Source of the DNA: Reclinomonas americana ATCC 50394 | Taxonomy: Eukaryota; Jakobida; Jakobea; Jakobida | Length of the DNA stretch: 64,000 nt | Reading direction: 5' to 3' | Assembly (NCBI GenBank): GCA_048213135.1 | Contig: PS015010.1 | Coordinates: forward strand, 62,001 to 126,000 | Shown: one piece after another, positions 1 through 9,461 of the stretch | How positions within the stretch are numbered: the stretch's first letter is position 1 | Layout of the letters: each line of letters opens with the position of its first letter | Notes under the pieces: model-generated | What the model saw: only the letters and a program-made list of their open reading frames with translations | Told to the model about the DNA's origin: nothing | Database searches by the model: none | Made by a program: the position numbers and the translations under genes

Positions 1-1
1 C

Positions 2-232
2 CTGCTGCTGATCTTTGTATTTGCCTATGTGGAAGAAGGTCTGTGGGATACTACTTTATGGAAAGAACACCAGGAAGTATTCTCCGCTTTTCATTTTTCT
101 GATGTCCGCCCGGGCGATGCCCTGCTCTCCCTGCTTGTTCCGTTGCTGGCCCTGCCACAGATCACCCATTATGTCATTGACGCCTATATCTGGCGGGTGC
201 GAAAGGATGAATTGAAATGGAGTGACAAATAA
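2..232 (+). CDS. C-terminal end of an integral membrane protein (partial)
   Basis: The frame is open from the first bases of the window to a TAA at 230-232, so only the last 76 residues are present. They contain a hydrophobic stretch (ALLSLLVPLLALPQITHYVI) followed by a basic tail (DAYIWRVRKDELKWSDK), which fits a last membrane helix and a cytoplasmic end. The family cannot be named from this piece. A bidirectional terminator follows at once, and the next gene converges from the other strand. Confidence 0.7.
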   Translation: MLLIFVFAYVEEGLWDTTLWKEHQEVFSAFHFSDVRPGDALLSLLVPLLALPQITHYVIDAYIWRVRKDELKWSDK

Positions 233-250
233 CGACCATTCTTTTCCGCC

Positions 251-290
251 AAAATAAAACCGCAAAGTTGATGAGCTTTGCGGTTTTTAT
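251..290. terminator. Bidirectional Rho-independent terminator
   Basis: A perfect 9-bp stem, ACCGCAAAG at 259-267 and CTTTGCGGT at 276-284, is followed by a T-run on the plus strand and preceded by an A-run that gives a T-run on the minus strand. It serves both the truncated gene at 2-232 and the converging A2M gene whose stop lies at 309. Confidence 0.85.
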
Positions 291-308
291 TTTCAATTCC
301 TTACTTCT

Positions 309-3300
309 TTATTCAACATTCACCCTTATCCCTTCGCTGTGGCTGCTGAATTCAGGAGCGTACATGCACTGTATGCTGCTGATGCCATTGCTGAAGTTTC
401 CTTTATGGGTAACAAACACAGGGTATTCAAAAACATAGGTGCCACGGGGCAACCAGCTGAAAAAGAAATTGGTGCTGGCGTCTTTGGTGCTTTCGTAGTA
501 ACCCAGTCCGCCCTGCCATTTATACTCGCTGAGTATGTTCACCGGTTCCATGCAGGCAGCACGCATATCTTTCATATGTACATATTCCATGTCGCGGTCA
601 ACACGCAGTTCAATGCGTACTTTCACTTTGTCACCTACTTTCAGCTGGGCGCCGTCACCAACAGGTGTCAGTACCGGGCCTTTGTCGCTGTTTTTCTCCA
701 CGAACAATTTTTTGCTCAGTTTGAGTGGTGTTTCTGCTGCGGTGATCTTATCCAGGTCCTCAAAATACTGCCAGTACACGGCGCCCCATGAAGTGGTGCC
801 GGGCAAAGCGGTTTTCCCGGAAAGCGGTTGAACCGATACACTGATATTGCCCATCGTGGGTTTCACCTGTTCGCCTTTGATACTTTTCTTGAAATATCCT
901 GTACCCGCTTCAACGGTATTCTCATCTCCTTTGATGATGGTGCCACCGAGGTTTACGGTAACGGTCTTTTCTTCCGCCAGCCAGTTGCTGCCACCTAACA
1001 GGAAGGCGTAACAGGCTTCAGCTGTGGCTTTGGTGGTTTTCCAGTTCTGCGTCTGCTTTTGTTTCAGCAGCCAGGTCTTCATGTCATCTACTGTTGCGGT
1101 ATTTTTTTCAATGTCTGCAAAAGCTTCAATCATCATGGCCTGTGATTCAACAGGTGCCTGGTACCAGTAATAACCGCCGCCGCTGGCCCAATCTTTCCAG
1201 TACATGCCCATCTCTTCCTTGCTGATGGAGTTTTCCCGCAGTGATTTCAGGATGTTTTTTGGTGTTTGTGCATCGCCGCCCCTGTGCAGGGCAAGAGCGA
1301 TCATGGCCTGCATATACTTGCTTTGGCTGAGCCAGTATTTTTTGGCCTGCCCGGTGTAATAATTGTAAGCCGTAGTTGCGGAAGCTTCAACTTTATACTC
1401 GCTGAAGAAACTGCGCATATACAGGTACTGGATAGCGGTATAACTGAGGTGGTTGTCCGCCAGTTTGGATTTGTACTTAATTAAGTTATCGTACTCTTCT
1501 TTTATTTTTTTGTCGAGATAAGGAACGCCTTTATCTACCACGCTCTTCACCTGTGTATACCTGTCGCCGGTCAGTGCATTCAGTTTGCGCAGGTGACCAA
1601 TGCCGGTGATGATGTACTGTGTAATATAACGGTCGTCAGGCCCGCCGCGGAACCAGGTGAAACCGCCATTACTGCTTTGCATTTCCCGCAGCTTGTTGAA
1701 GGCTTTCATGGTTTCGTTACTCATCTTCACCATATCAAACAACAGGGCGATGTTTTTCTTTTGCTGGTTCTCATTCTGCGCAGCCAGTACCCAGGGTGTT
1801 TCTTCCAGCAGGGCTGATTTCAGTGCCTGGTTTTTTTCCAGGTTGCTTTGCAGCGCGGCGGTGTCCAGCGTTTTCCAGCGGTCGAATACAGCTTTGATCT
1901 TAGGTGTGCTGTTGCTGATGAAGGTTGCCAGTGTGTTGGCATAATACCTGTTGAAGGTCTGCTCGGCGCATTCATACGGGTATTCCATCAGGTAGGGCAG
2001 TGCCTGAACGGCATACCAGGCCGGGTTGCTGGTATACTCTACGGTCAATGCCTGGTGCGTAAGTGTAGTACTGCCGCCGCTGCTGAGCAGTTTGGCAAAG
2101 CTGAAATTTTTAGAGGTTTGGTTACGCAGGTTGAGTGGTAATGTTTCGGTTACCAGCATCCTGTTGGTAAGAATGGGGATGGCCATTTCTTCACCGTCTG
2201 AGAAATTTTCCGCTTTGGCTACAATGCGGTAACTCATGGCGGAGTTGAAATTGAATGGTATCTCCATCGGGAACCTCACAGCCTGGCTCTGTCCTGCAGG
2301 AACGGTGAAGTACTGGGAAGGGAATACATTTTTGAACCAGCCATCCACGGGTTTATTGGTAGCCGCGTCCAGCAGTTCCAGGTGGGCGGTGCCGGTGAGT
2401 TCTTTATTGGTCAGGTTCACGATCTTGGCACTGAATTCCATCTGGTCACCTTCCCGCATAAAACGCGGAGCATTGGGCTGCACCATCAGTTCTTTCTGTG
2501 TCACCACGGTTTGAGTGCTGTAACCACTGGCCAGGTCTTTATTGTGGGCCAGGGTCATCAGTTTCCATTTAGTGAGGGCTTCGGGCATGGTAAAACTGAA
2601 GGATACATTGCCATCGGCATCGGTGGTAAGATCGGGGAAGAAGAAAGCGGTTTCATTGAAATTTTTACGAACCTGTACGCCTTCATTGCCGGTATTATTA
2701 TTCTGCTGTTGCACACCTCCGGCCACACTATCCAAAAGTCTGTCATCACGGTCTTTTGATTTTTCCTGTTCTGTTACCGCTTTCTTTTTTCTTTCTGCCC
2801 CGGCGCCTGACTCATCTCTCATAGCAGCCATGGGAGCCGGAGGCGGAGGAGGAGAAGGAGAAGCATTTGCAACAACACCAACAGCCCTTGATTCCAGTGC
2901 ATAGGTGCTATAGCCATACCCACCGTCTTCCAGGTAAGCACCAATCAATGCGTCATAACTTTTTTCTTCCTGGCTCAGGTAACTTACACCGGGTTCGTTG
3001 TGTTCATCGGAAGAAACGGTATTGAAACTGTTCTCCATCCAGTAGGGCACATTGTACAGGCCGGGCCAGATATTCAGTCCGCTCCAGTCGTGAGGTTTGA
3101 ACTGGTCCAGCGAAGCATCATACATAGAGGCAAGTAACTCGGCGTTAACTTTTTCTCCTTTGCTGCCAGAGATCTTTACGGTCCATTTTTCCTGGCTGCC
3201 GGGCAGCAGCTTATCGCGGAAAGTAGTGTATTCTATTTTCAGTTCCTTATTGCTCCAGGGAATGCTGAAGTATTCACTGCCTTTGTATACACGGCCGTGC

Positions 3301-6300
3301 TGTACAAAGGCGTAGCTCATCGACATACCACCACGGTCGGCTTCGGATACGCTGATGTTGTTATAAAAATTATTATTGGGATTCAATACCGGGTAATTAA
3401 TAACGGTATTGTCATTCATTTTGGAAATGCTGTGTATGAGCCATACATTGTCGAAGCCGGTCTTGATGGCGTAACTCAGTTTCTCACCTGGCTCTGCCTG
3501 GCGTTGCTGTACATCAACGATCAAGGGCTCTTCTTTAGATGGCTGGCTGACATCGGTAAGTTGAATATATTTCTCCGCTTTCACCGTTTCGCCATATTTA
3601 TCTTTCGTGGTCACTATTATTTTGTACCATCCTGCAGACAATTTACCTGTACTGCTGAGTGCGAATTTGTTATCGGCAGCAGTGGTGTCTGTTCTGTCAA
3701 CTACTTTATCACCCACCGGCCATTGGTTTTGCTTGTCCTCATCCTTGTATACATCGTAAGGGAAGTTGTTGTAATATTCTTCCTTACTCATTACAAACTG
3801 GTCGGGCATGTCCCACAGGCGGCTGCGGAAGATGCGGCCCGGGCTTTTCAGTTTGTGCATAGTTACATTCACTTTGGCACTCTCAAAAATATCATTGAGG
3901 TTGGTGCTGCTGATGAGCAATTGCTTGAGGCTGTCGGCAGGCAGTTTATCAGGCGTATTGATGCTGATCTGTAAAGACTGGTAGGCAACGGCAACGGTGG
4001 TCTCGCCACTGCGGGTCTCCCCGTTGATATCGTTTACGTCTGCGCTTACTTCGTAATAGAAGATGGGTTGCGCCACTTTATCCACCGATTCATCAGGTAT
4101 GGCTTTAAAAGTTACTTTGAAAGTACCATCCGCATTGGTTGTGGTAATACCGTTGGTGATCTCCATTTCTTCCTTGCCGGATGGCGCAATGCCACGGCCA
4201 CCACCTTTGCGGTAGAAGCCCCATTCCCACCAGATGGGATAACGCACTTTGCGCACCACGCGGTAGCTCACTTTGGCGCCGTCGATATTATTGCCGGCAT
4301 AGGCCTTGGCATTGCCGGTAACCGTAATGCTGTCATTGACCCGGTAAGTGCCTTTGGGTTTTTCCACCTCAACAAAAAATTTCGGGCGTTTGTATTCTTC
4401 CACGCTGAAGTAATAGTTGGTATTGGTGGATTCGTCGAACAAACTGAAATTACCATTGAGTACACCTTCGGGTAGTCGGAAAGAACCGTTGTAACTGCCG
4501 TAAGCATTGGTGGTAACCACCACGTCGGATACTTTCTGGGCATTGGCGTCACGAAGTATCAGTGTAGTCTTGAAACCGGGCATAATCACGCTCTTGGCGG
4601 CGTCTTTTTCCCTGCGCAGTACGATGCCTTTGAAATAGAGGGTCTGCCCCGGGCGGTAAATGGACCTGTCGGTGAACAGGAAGGTCTGTGGTTTTAACTC
4701 CGGTGTATAGCTGTTGTAGTAATTGTAATAATTGTTGTCATCAAGGAACAATTCATCCTTATCCAGTTTTACCTGTAAAAAATAATTGCGGTACTGGGTG
4801 GCCGTTTTCATTTTAAAATAACCATTCTTATCGGCTGTGTACTGCTCCATGCGTTTGTCTTCGTAGCTGCTGGAGGAGTAGTTGTAACCAGATTCCCATA
4901 TCTGCACATTCGCGCCGGGTAAGGGGGTGCCTTTATCGCGGTGCAATACAAAATATTCATTATTGCTGTTGTGGATGTAGCTGATGTTGCTGATGTACAC
5001 CACCTGTTTCGCAACGATATTTTTTGCAAGAGAGAAATCAGCATTCAGGCTGGCCAGCACCATATAAGTACCCAGCTCGGCGGGTTCCATTTTTACTTCA
5101 ACGGCATGTTCCTGGTAGTCATTAAGGTCGGGAAGTGTAACATCCCAGCTTTTCAGGGGTTTCAGTTGGGTGAGTGCTTTCCAGTACTGGTCATAGTCCC
5201 GCCTGTCCTGTTTCTTTATCTCTTCCCTTGAAGTTTTAATGATACGGAAATACAGTTTTTTTACATTTTTATATTTTACCAGTGTGCGGTAAGGCAACTG
5301 GGGCAGGTTCACTTTTTCCGTTTCCAGGTTGAGTGTGGGCAGCGTCATTTGTGTTACCTGGTTCTTCGCGCTGATGCCGCCTTCCGATTTGGGGAATTTG
5401 GTATAGATACTTTCGAACAATTCTTTCGCTCTTTTCTTCTCATACTGCTGGTCAATTTTTGTGAAAGGCTCGTAAGTTTCACCACGCTGGTAATAGATCA
5501 TGCCCCGCAGGAAGGAAGCCTGCGCTGAAGCAGGAGCAGAAGGATAACGGGTTTCCAGTTGCTGTAATGCTTTTTCGTATGCCTTTTCCTTATCGGTAAA
5601 TGTGGCATGGTTATAAACAAACGCTATCCTGATGATGTCCGCATCTATCAGAGCTTCAGGTTTGGCATCATTCAAATGAAAACGGAGCAGGTCTTGGAAC
5701 AGCAGCAGGGCTTTATGTTGAAGTGACGCCGTATCTTTTGTAATAAATTTTGTATTGATGAATTCTGATGCCGGCGCCATCGCTTTGGAATCGTCGATCA
5801 GGAATTTATAAGCGGGGCGGGTAAGGTCGCGTTCATCGGTCACGTAATAAGCGAGAGCCCGGTGTGCCAGGAAGTCAAATAACGTAGGACGCAGGTTGCG
5901 GGTATTTTTTCCTTTTTCTATGGCATCATCGAAATTGCCGATGGCTGTATTTTTCAGCAGGGATTCGTTTTGCAGGGAAGCGCTGTACAATTGGCTGATC
6001 ACGCTGTGAAACTTATCAATGCCCCAGGTAGTGATGTCCCTACTTTTTTCTTCTGCCAGTTGTGTACGGGAATACAGTTTCCAGCGGTTGTTCTGTACAT
6101 AGCTCCAGAACATTTCGGCCTGCATACTTTGCAGGATATTTTTTACCGGCGCTTTCGCCTTCGCGATAAGGGTGTCGACAAAGAAAATATTATTCTCCCG
6201 GCTGTCTTCTTCCACGTGACCGCGGTATTTGATCTGGTACATGGCTGTTTTGATCAGTTGTGCCATGTTGTTTTCTTTTTCCGCGGCGGTATACATTTTC

Positions 6301-6455
6301 ATGACTTCCGCGAGGGCGCTTTTGGGCAGGCCTTTATTTTCAAAAGCCAGCACATTTTTCCAACCGGCGGCATAATCCGTTTTCTTCTGGGCCATAATCG
6401 ATAGGGAGGTTAGAACAGTGAACAAAAAAAGAGATACATACTTCTTTACTGACAT
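309..6455 (-). CDS. Secreted alpha-2-macroglobulin family protein (2048 aa)
   Basis: The protein starts with a signal peptide (MSVKKYVSLFLFTVLTSLSIMAQ) without a lipobox cysteine, so it is probably periplasmic or secreted. A long N-terminal region is followed by the MG2-type motif DRSIYRPGQTLYFKG near residue 600, a proline-rich linker (SPPPPPAPMAAM) near 1200 that may be the exposed bait-like stretch, and YPYECAEQTFNRYY near 1493. The last keeps the CxEQ thioester, so the protein can in principle trap proteases covalently. The terpenoid-cyclase-like helical domain follows the thioester. Bacterial A2Ms are thought to protect the envelope from foreign proteases; that role is inferred from the family. 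Upstream on the minus strand are a TTTTG at 6500-6504 and a near-consensus -7 box at 6474-6481. It is one of two A2Ms in the window. Confidence 0.93.
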   Translation of the reverse strand: MSVKKYVSLFLFTVLTSLSIMAQKKTDYAAGWKNVLAFENKGLPKSALAEVMKMYTAAEKENNMAQLIKTAMYQIKYRGHVEEDSRENNIFFVDTLIAKAKAPVKNILQSMQAEMFWSYVQNNRWKLYSRTQLAEEKSRDITTWGIDKFHSVISQLYSASLQNESLLKNTAIGNFDDAIEKGKNTRNLRPTLFDFLAHRALAYYVTDERDLTRPAYKFLIDDSKAMAPASEFINTKFITKDTASLQHKALLLFQDLLRFHLNDAKPEALIDADIIRIAFVYNHATFTDKEKAYEKALQQLETRYPSAPASAQASFLRGMIYYQRGETYEPFTKIDQQYEKKRAKELFESIYTKFPKSEGGISAKNQVTQMTLPTLNLETEKVNLPQLPYRTLVKYKNVKKLYFRIIKTSREEIKKQDRRDYDQYWKALTQLKPLKSWDVTLPDLNDYQEHAVEVKMEPAELGTYMVLASLNADFSLAKNIVAKQVVYISNISYIHNSNNEYFVLHRDKGTPLPGANVQIWESGYNYSSSSYEDKRMEQYTADKNGYFKMKTATQYRNYFLQVKLDKDELFLDDNNYYNYYNSYTPELKPQTFLFTDRSIYRPGQTLYFKGIVLRREKDAAKSVIMPGFKTTLILRDANAQKVSDVVVTTNAYGSYNGSFRLPEGVLNGNFSLFDESTNTNYYFSVEEYKRPKFFVEVEKPKGTYRVNDSITVTGNAKAYAGNNIDGAKVSYRVVRKVRYPIWWEWGFYRKGGGRGIAPSGKEEMEITNGITTTNADGTFKVTFKAIPDESVDKVAQPIFYYEVSADVNDINGETRSGETTVAVAYQSLQISINTPDKLPADSLKQLLISSTNLNDIFESAKVNVTMHKLKSPGRIFRSRLWDMPDQFVMSKEEYYNNFPYDVYKDEDKQNQWPVGDKVVDRTDTTAADNKFALSSTGKLSAGWYKIIVTTKDKYGETVKAEKYIQLTDVSQPSKEEPLIVDVQQRQAEPGEKLSYAIKTGFDNVWLIHSISKMNDNTVINYPVLNPNNNFYNNISVSEADRGGMSMSYAFVQHGRVYKGSEYFSIPWSNKELKIEYTTFRDKLLPGSQEKWTVKISGSKGEKVNAELLASMYDASLDQFKPHDWSGLNIWPGLYNVPYWMENSFNTVSSDEHNEPGVSYLSQEEKSYDALIGAYLEDGGYGYSTYALESRAVGVVANASPSPPPPPAPMAAMRDESGAGAERKKKAVTEQEKSKDRDDRLLDSVAGGVQQQNNNTGNEGVQVRKNFNETAFFFPDLTTDADGNVSFSFTMPEALTKWKLMTLAHNKDLASGYSTQTVVTQKELMVQPNAPRFMREGDQMEFSAKIVNLTNKELTGTAHLELLDAATNKPVDGWFKNVFPSQYFTVPAGQSQAVRFPMEIPFNFNSAMSYRIVAKAENFSDGEEMAIPILTNRMLVTETLPLNLRNQTSKNFSFAKLLSSGGSTTLTHQALTVEYTSNPAWYAVQALPYLMEYPYECAEQTFNRYYANTLATFISNSTPKIKAVFDRWKTLDTAALQSNLEKNQALKSALLEETPWVLAAQNENQQKKNIALLFDMVKMSNETMKAFNKLREMQSSNGGFTWFRGGPDDRYITQYIITGIGHLRKLNALTGDRYTQVKSVVDKGVPYLDKKIKEEYDNLIKYKSKLADNHLSYTAIQYLYMRSFFSEYKVEASATTAYNYYTGQAKKYWLSQSKYMQAMIALALHRGGDAQTPKNILKSLRENSISKEEMGMYWKDWASGGGYYWYQAPVESQAMMIEAFADIEKNTATVDDMKTWLLKQKQTQNWKTTKATAEACYAFLLGGSNWLAEEKTVTVNLGGTIIKGDENTVEAGTGYFKKSIKGEQVKPTMGNISVSVQPLSGKTALPGTTSWGAVYWQYFEDLDKITAAETPLKLSKKLFVEKNSDKGPVLTPVGDGAQLKVGDKVKVRIELRVDRDMEYVHMKDMRAACMEPVNILSEYKWQGGLGYYESTKDASTNFFFSWLPRGTYVFEYPVFVTHKGNFSNGISSIQCMYAPEFSSHSEGIRVNVE

Positions 6456-6473
6456 GGTAGGATGTTTAATAGT

Positions 6474-6504
6474 ACAAGATACAATTTGTTTATGTGCCGC
6501 AAAA
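6474..6504 (-). promoter_or_regulatory. Putative promoter of the first A2M gene
   Basis: On the minus strand, TTTTG (6504-6500) is separated by 18 bases from TATCTTGT (6481-6474), one or two mismatches from the Bacteroidota -7 consensus TAnnTTTG. The start codon is at 6455, leaving a leader of roughly 15 bases. Confidence 0.4.
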
Positions 6505-6568
6505 GAACCGGTCTGTCCACCTGAACAAAGGCTCTGCGGGTGTTTGCGATAGTTAGATGAATGGAATA

Positions 6569-6598
6569 TTTTGTTTGCATAAGTCTGCCCTACCTTTT
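6569..6598 (+). promoter_or_regulatory. Putative promoter of the DUF4476 gene
   Basis: TTTTG at 6569-6573, then 17 bases, then TACCTTTT at 6591-6598, which differs from TAnnTTTG only in the last base. It lies about 85 bases before the start codon at 6685. Confidence 0.4.
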
Positions 6599-6684
6599 TT
6601 TCTTTAACTTTTTATTATATTTCATTGTTGTGCCACGGCACAGCTTTTGGAATCTTACTGGTAACAACCTTAAAAACCTTAAAT

Positions 6685-7413
6685 ATGAAAAGAATCTTTA
6701 CACTACTTACCGCACTACTGATCTCCTTATCCATGTATGCCTATTACGGCCAATCCAGGTTAAGCATATCCACCACCAGTAACGCCTCGATCCGGGTTAT
6801 GGTCGACGGTAAAAAGTATACCGCTGGTAACAATGGTATCATGATCAGCAGCATCAACGATGGTTATCACCAGGTTAAAGTATATATGTTCCGCGGTAAT
6901 GTGAATAACAAACGCGGTATGCAGAACAACGGCAGTATGGGTAATGGCTACCAGCTGGTGTACAGCGGCAACATCTACCTGAAAACAAAGTACCATACCG
7001 ATATTACTATCAACCGTTTTGGTAAGGCTTTTATAGACGAACAGGCGATGAACGGCGGCTACTATGACGAGGAAGATGATGACTGGAGCGATATGCCGGG
7101 TATGGGTAATGACAACAGGGCCATGGATGCCAAATCCTTCGAGCAGCTGAAAGCTACTATCAGCAGGGAGAGTTTTGACGATACGAAAGTGAAAATTGCC
7201 AGGATGGGTATCCAGTCCAATTATGTTACTTCAGAACAGGTAAAAGACCTGATGGGTTTGTTCAAATTTGAGGATAGTAAACTGGAAATCGCGAAGTATG
7301 CATATGACAACACCATCGACAAGCAGAATTATTTTACGGTAAACAGCGCACTTAGTTTTTCTTCGAGTAAAGAGAGTTTAATGAAGTACATAGAATCGAG
7401 GAAAGTACAATGA
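6685..7413 (+). CDS. DUF4476 domain secreted protein
   Basis: The start at 6685 gives MKRIFTLLTALLISLSMYAYYGQ, a clean signal peptide; the longer frame from 6625 adds residues of no evident use. Residues about 25-110 form a beta-rich part. Residues about 150-242 (AMDAKSFEQLKATISRESFDDTKVKIA and onward) match the helical DUF4476 repeat domain common in Bacteroidota. The two parts are joined by an acidic, glycine-rich linker (YYDEEDDDWSDMPGMG). The function of the family is unknown. The gene stands alone between a divergent A2M gene and a terminator at 7438-7469. Confidence 0.85.
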   Translation: MKRIFTLLTALLISLSMYAYYGQSRLSISTTSNASIRVMVDGKKYTAGNNGIMISSINDGYHQVKVYMFRGNVNNKRGMQNNGSMGNGYQLVYSGNIYLKTKYHTDITINRFGKAFIDEQAMNGGYYDEEDDDWSDMPGMGNDNRAMDAKSFEQLKATISRESFDDTKVKIARMGIQSNYVTSEQVKDLMGLFKFEDSKLEIAKYAYDNTIDKQNYFTVNSALSFSSSKESLMKYIESRKVQ

Positions 7414-7437
7414 TAGTTTTTCTGGCTATACTTTAGA

Positions 7438-7469
7438 GAGTTCGGGCGTGGGCCCGGCTCTTTTTTTTT
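7438..7469 (+). terminator. Rho-independent terminator after the DUF4476 gene
   Basis: A GC-rich stem (CGGGC at 7443-7447 pairing with GCCCG at 7452-7456, extended outward by GAG and CTC) is followed by nine T residues. It lies 25 bases after the stop codon. Confidence 0.85.
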
Positions 7470-7488
7470 GCAGATACTGCAAAGGAGT

Positions 7489-7643
7489 TTTTCACAGAGA
7501 TATGCAGAGAATATTCACAGAATTACACAGAGAGGTCATAATATTTCTACGTTACTGGGACGGTTATTCAGGAACAGTAGTGAAAAGTTCAATAGCATTT
7601 CTCCGGGAATCTATGTGAAGGCCTTCGTGGAACTCTGTGAAAA
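7489..7643. mobile_element. MITE-like element with 11-bp terminal inverted repeats
   Basis: TTTTCACAGAG at 7489-7499 and its exact complement CTCTGTGAAAA at 7633-7643 bound a 155-bp non-coding segment. Variants of the word CACAGAG recur just inside both ends, so the whole element can fold back on itself. It sits between two terminators of converging genes and holds no credible ORF. It could be a non-autonomous transposon or a decayed palindromic repeat. No clear target-site duplication is visible. Confidence 0.55.
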
Positions 7644-7672
7644 CAAAAATCCCGGCATACAGCCGGGATCAA
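7643..7672 (-). terminator. Rho-independent terminator after sucD
   Basis: A perfect 8-bp stem ATCCCGGC (7649-7656) / GCCGGGAT (7662-7669). On the minus strand it is followed by a T-run, the complement of the A-rich bases 7641-7648. It lies about 20 bases beyond the sucD stop codon and touches the right end of the MITE-like element. Confidence 0.85.
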
Positions 7673-7692
7673 TATTATTTGACAACACCTGG

Positions 7693-8568
7693 TTATTTTT
7701 TCAGTGCTTCAGCCATTGTTTTACCGATATCTGCAGGGCTTGCTACCACGTGGATACCACATTCTTCCATGATCTTCATTTTGGCTGCGGCGGTATCATC
7801 TGCACCACCTACAATAGCTCCCGCATGGCCCATCCGGCGTCCGGGAGGTGCGGTTTGACCGGCAATAAAGCCTACCACCGGTTTTTTGTTGCCGGTTGAC
7901 TGTATGTAACGGGCGGCTTCTGCCTCCATACCACCACCGATCTCGCCGATCATAACAATGGCGTCGGTTTCGTTGTCGTTCATAAACAGTTCAACCGCTT
8001 CTTTGGTAGTTGTACCAATGATAGGGTCGCCACCGATACCGATAGCAGTAGAGATACCCAATCCTGCTTTGGCCACCTGGTCGGCAGCTTCGTAGGTGAG
8101 GGTACCCGATTTGGATACGATACCAATCCTGCCGCTTTTGAAAATAAAGCCCGGCATAATGCCTACTTTACAAGCATCGGCGGTGATTACACCCGGGCAG
8201 TTAGGCCCGATGAGGCGGGTATCTTTTTGCTGCAGGTAATTTTTCACTTTCACCATATCCTGTACGGGAATGCCTTCGGTGATACATACCACCAGGGCGA
8301 TGCCCGCGTCGGCAGCCTCCATAATGGCATCAGCGGCAAAGGCCGGGGGAACGAAAATGATGCTGACGTTGGCGCCGGTATTCTTTACGGCGTCGGCAAC
8401 GGTGTTGAACACGGGTTTGTCGAGGTGCGTGCTGCCGCCCTTACCGGGGGTAACGCCACCCACCACGTTGGTGCCGTATTCGATCATTTGTGTAGCATGG
8501 AAAGTACCTTCGGTACCGGTGAATCCCTGTACAATCACCCGGGAATCCTTATTAACTAATACTGCCAT
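7693..8568 (-). CDS. sucD: Succinate-CoA ligase, alpha subunit
   Basis: This is a full-length 291-residue alpha subunit of succinyl-CoA synthetase, which converts succinyl-CoA to succinate with substrate-level phosphorylation in the TCA cycle. The N-terminal CoA-binding Rossmann fold shows [18 protein letters not shown] and GGVTPGKGG. The phosphohistidine loop GHAGAIVGG lies near residue 248. The beta subunit (sucC) is not adjacent, so the two genes are probably split in this genome. It has its own terminator at 7643-7672. Confidence 0.96.
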   Translation of the reverse strand: MAVLVNKDSRVIVQGFTGTEGTFHATQMIEYGTNVVGGVTPGKGGSTHLDKPVFNTVADAVKNTGANVSIIFVPPAFAADAIMEAADAGIALVVCITEGIPVQDMVKVKNYLQQKDTRLIGPNCPGVITADACKVGIMPGFIFKSGRIGIVSKSGTLTYEAADQVAKAGLGISTAIGIGGDPIIGTTTKEAVELFMNDNETDAIVMIGEIGGGMEAEAARYIQSTGNKKPVVGFIAGQTAPPGRRMGHAGAIVGGADDTAAAKMKIMEECGIHVVASPADIGKTMAEALKK

Positions 8569-8621
8569 ATGAAGAGGTTAAAGTGTGCGCAAAAGTAATG
8601 TAAAATATGAAAATGGCGATG

Positions 8622-9452
8622 TCAGGCGTCAATTTTCTCATCCCCGTTGATCAGCTTGTCCATATCCCTGTTGTTATCGATCTTGCCTTTGGCTTCCAGC
8701 ATACGCATGTCCTTGGCATCCTGCAGGAACTCGGAGGCAAAAATGAAGTTGTTGAGTTTCTCATTCTTGGAAAAAATGATCTCCTTATTGTTGCCACTCC
8801 ATTCTTTCTCTCCTTCAAACATATAGAGGATATTTTCGCCGATCTCCATCACGCTGTTCATGTCATGGGTATTGATAACTGTGGTGATGTTGAATTCCTT
8901 GGTGATATCGTAAATGAGTTTATCGATCACCATGGAGGTCTGCGGGTCGAGGCCGGAGTTGGGCTCATCGCAGAACAGGTATTGGGGGTTGAGCACGATG
9001 GCGCGGGCGATGCCCACCCTTTTTTTCATACCACCGCTGAGCTCGGCAGGGAATTTTTTATTGACGCCTTCCAGGTTCACCCGGGCAAGTACTTCGTTCA
9101 CCCGTTTGAGTTTGTCGGAAAAGGATTGCGTGGTAAACATATCGAGCGGGAACATGATGTTCTGCTCTACGGTCATACTGTCAAACAGCGCCGAACCCTG
9201 GAACAGCATCCCGATCTGCTGGCGGAGCTCTTTACGTTCCTCATCCGTCATACCGGTAAAACTGCGGTTGTCATAAATGATCTCGCCATGATCGGGTTCA
9301 AAAAGACCTACCAGGCATTTCTGCAATACTGTTTTGCCACTGCCGCTGCTGCCGATGATGAGGTTGCATTTGCCCGTTTCCATCACATGACTCACGTCTT
9401 TGAGCACTACCTTTTCACCGAAGCTTTTCTTAATATTTTTGAATTCGATCAT
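8622..9452 (-). CDS. MlaF-type ABC transporter ATP-binding protein
   Basis: The protein has 276 residues with Walker A GSSGSGKT (34-41), signature LSGGMKKRVGIARA near 139 and Walker B YLFCDEPNSGLDPQT near 160. The best fit is the MlaF/Ttg2A branch that drives phospholipid or other lipophile transport between the membranes. The permease gene starts upstream and ends 9 bases before this gene's start, so they are co-transcribed. A C-terminal extension of about 35 charged residues follows the core domain. No MCE-domain substrate-binding protein (MlaD) is present in the window. Confidence 0.92.
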   Translation of the reverse strand: MIEFKNIKKSFGEKVVLKDVSHVMETGKCNLIIGSSGSGKTVLQKCLVGLFEPDHGEIIYDNRSFTGMTDEERKELRQQIGMLFQGSALFDSMTVEQNIMFPLDMFTTQSFSDKLKRVNEVLARVNLEGVNKKFPAELSGGMKKRVGIARAIVLNPQYLFCDEPNSGLDPQTSMVIDKLIYDITKEFNITTVINTHDMNSVMEIGENILYMFEGEKEWSGNNKEIIFSKNEKLNNFIFASEFLQDAKDMRMLEAKGKIDNNRDMDKLINGDEKIDA

Positions 9453-9461
9453 AGTTATTGA

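Noticed and set aside
6561-6782. 73-residue ORF before the DUF4476 gene
   Set aside because: Overlaps the gene in another frame and consists of spacer translation rich in F, Y and L.
8607-9461. Long plus-strand ORF opposite the MlaF gene (284 aa)
   Set aside because: It mirrors a well-conserved ABC ATPase on the other strand; its histidine- and phenylalanine-rich composition is typical of an antisense shadow.
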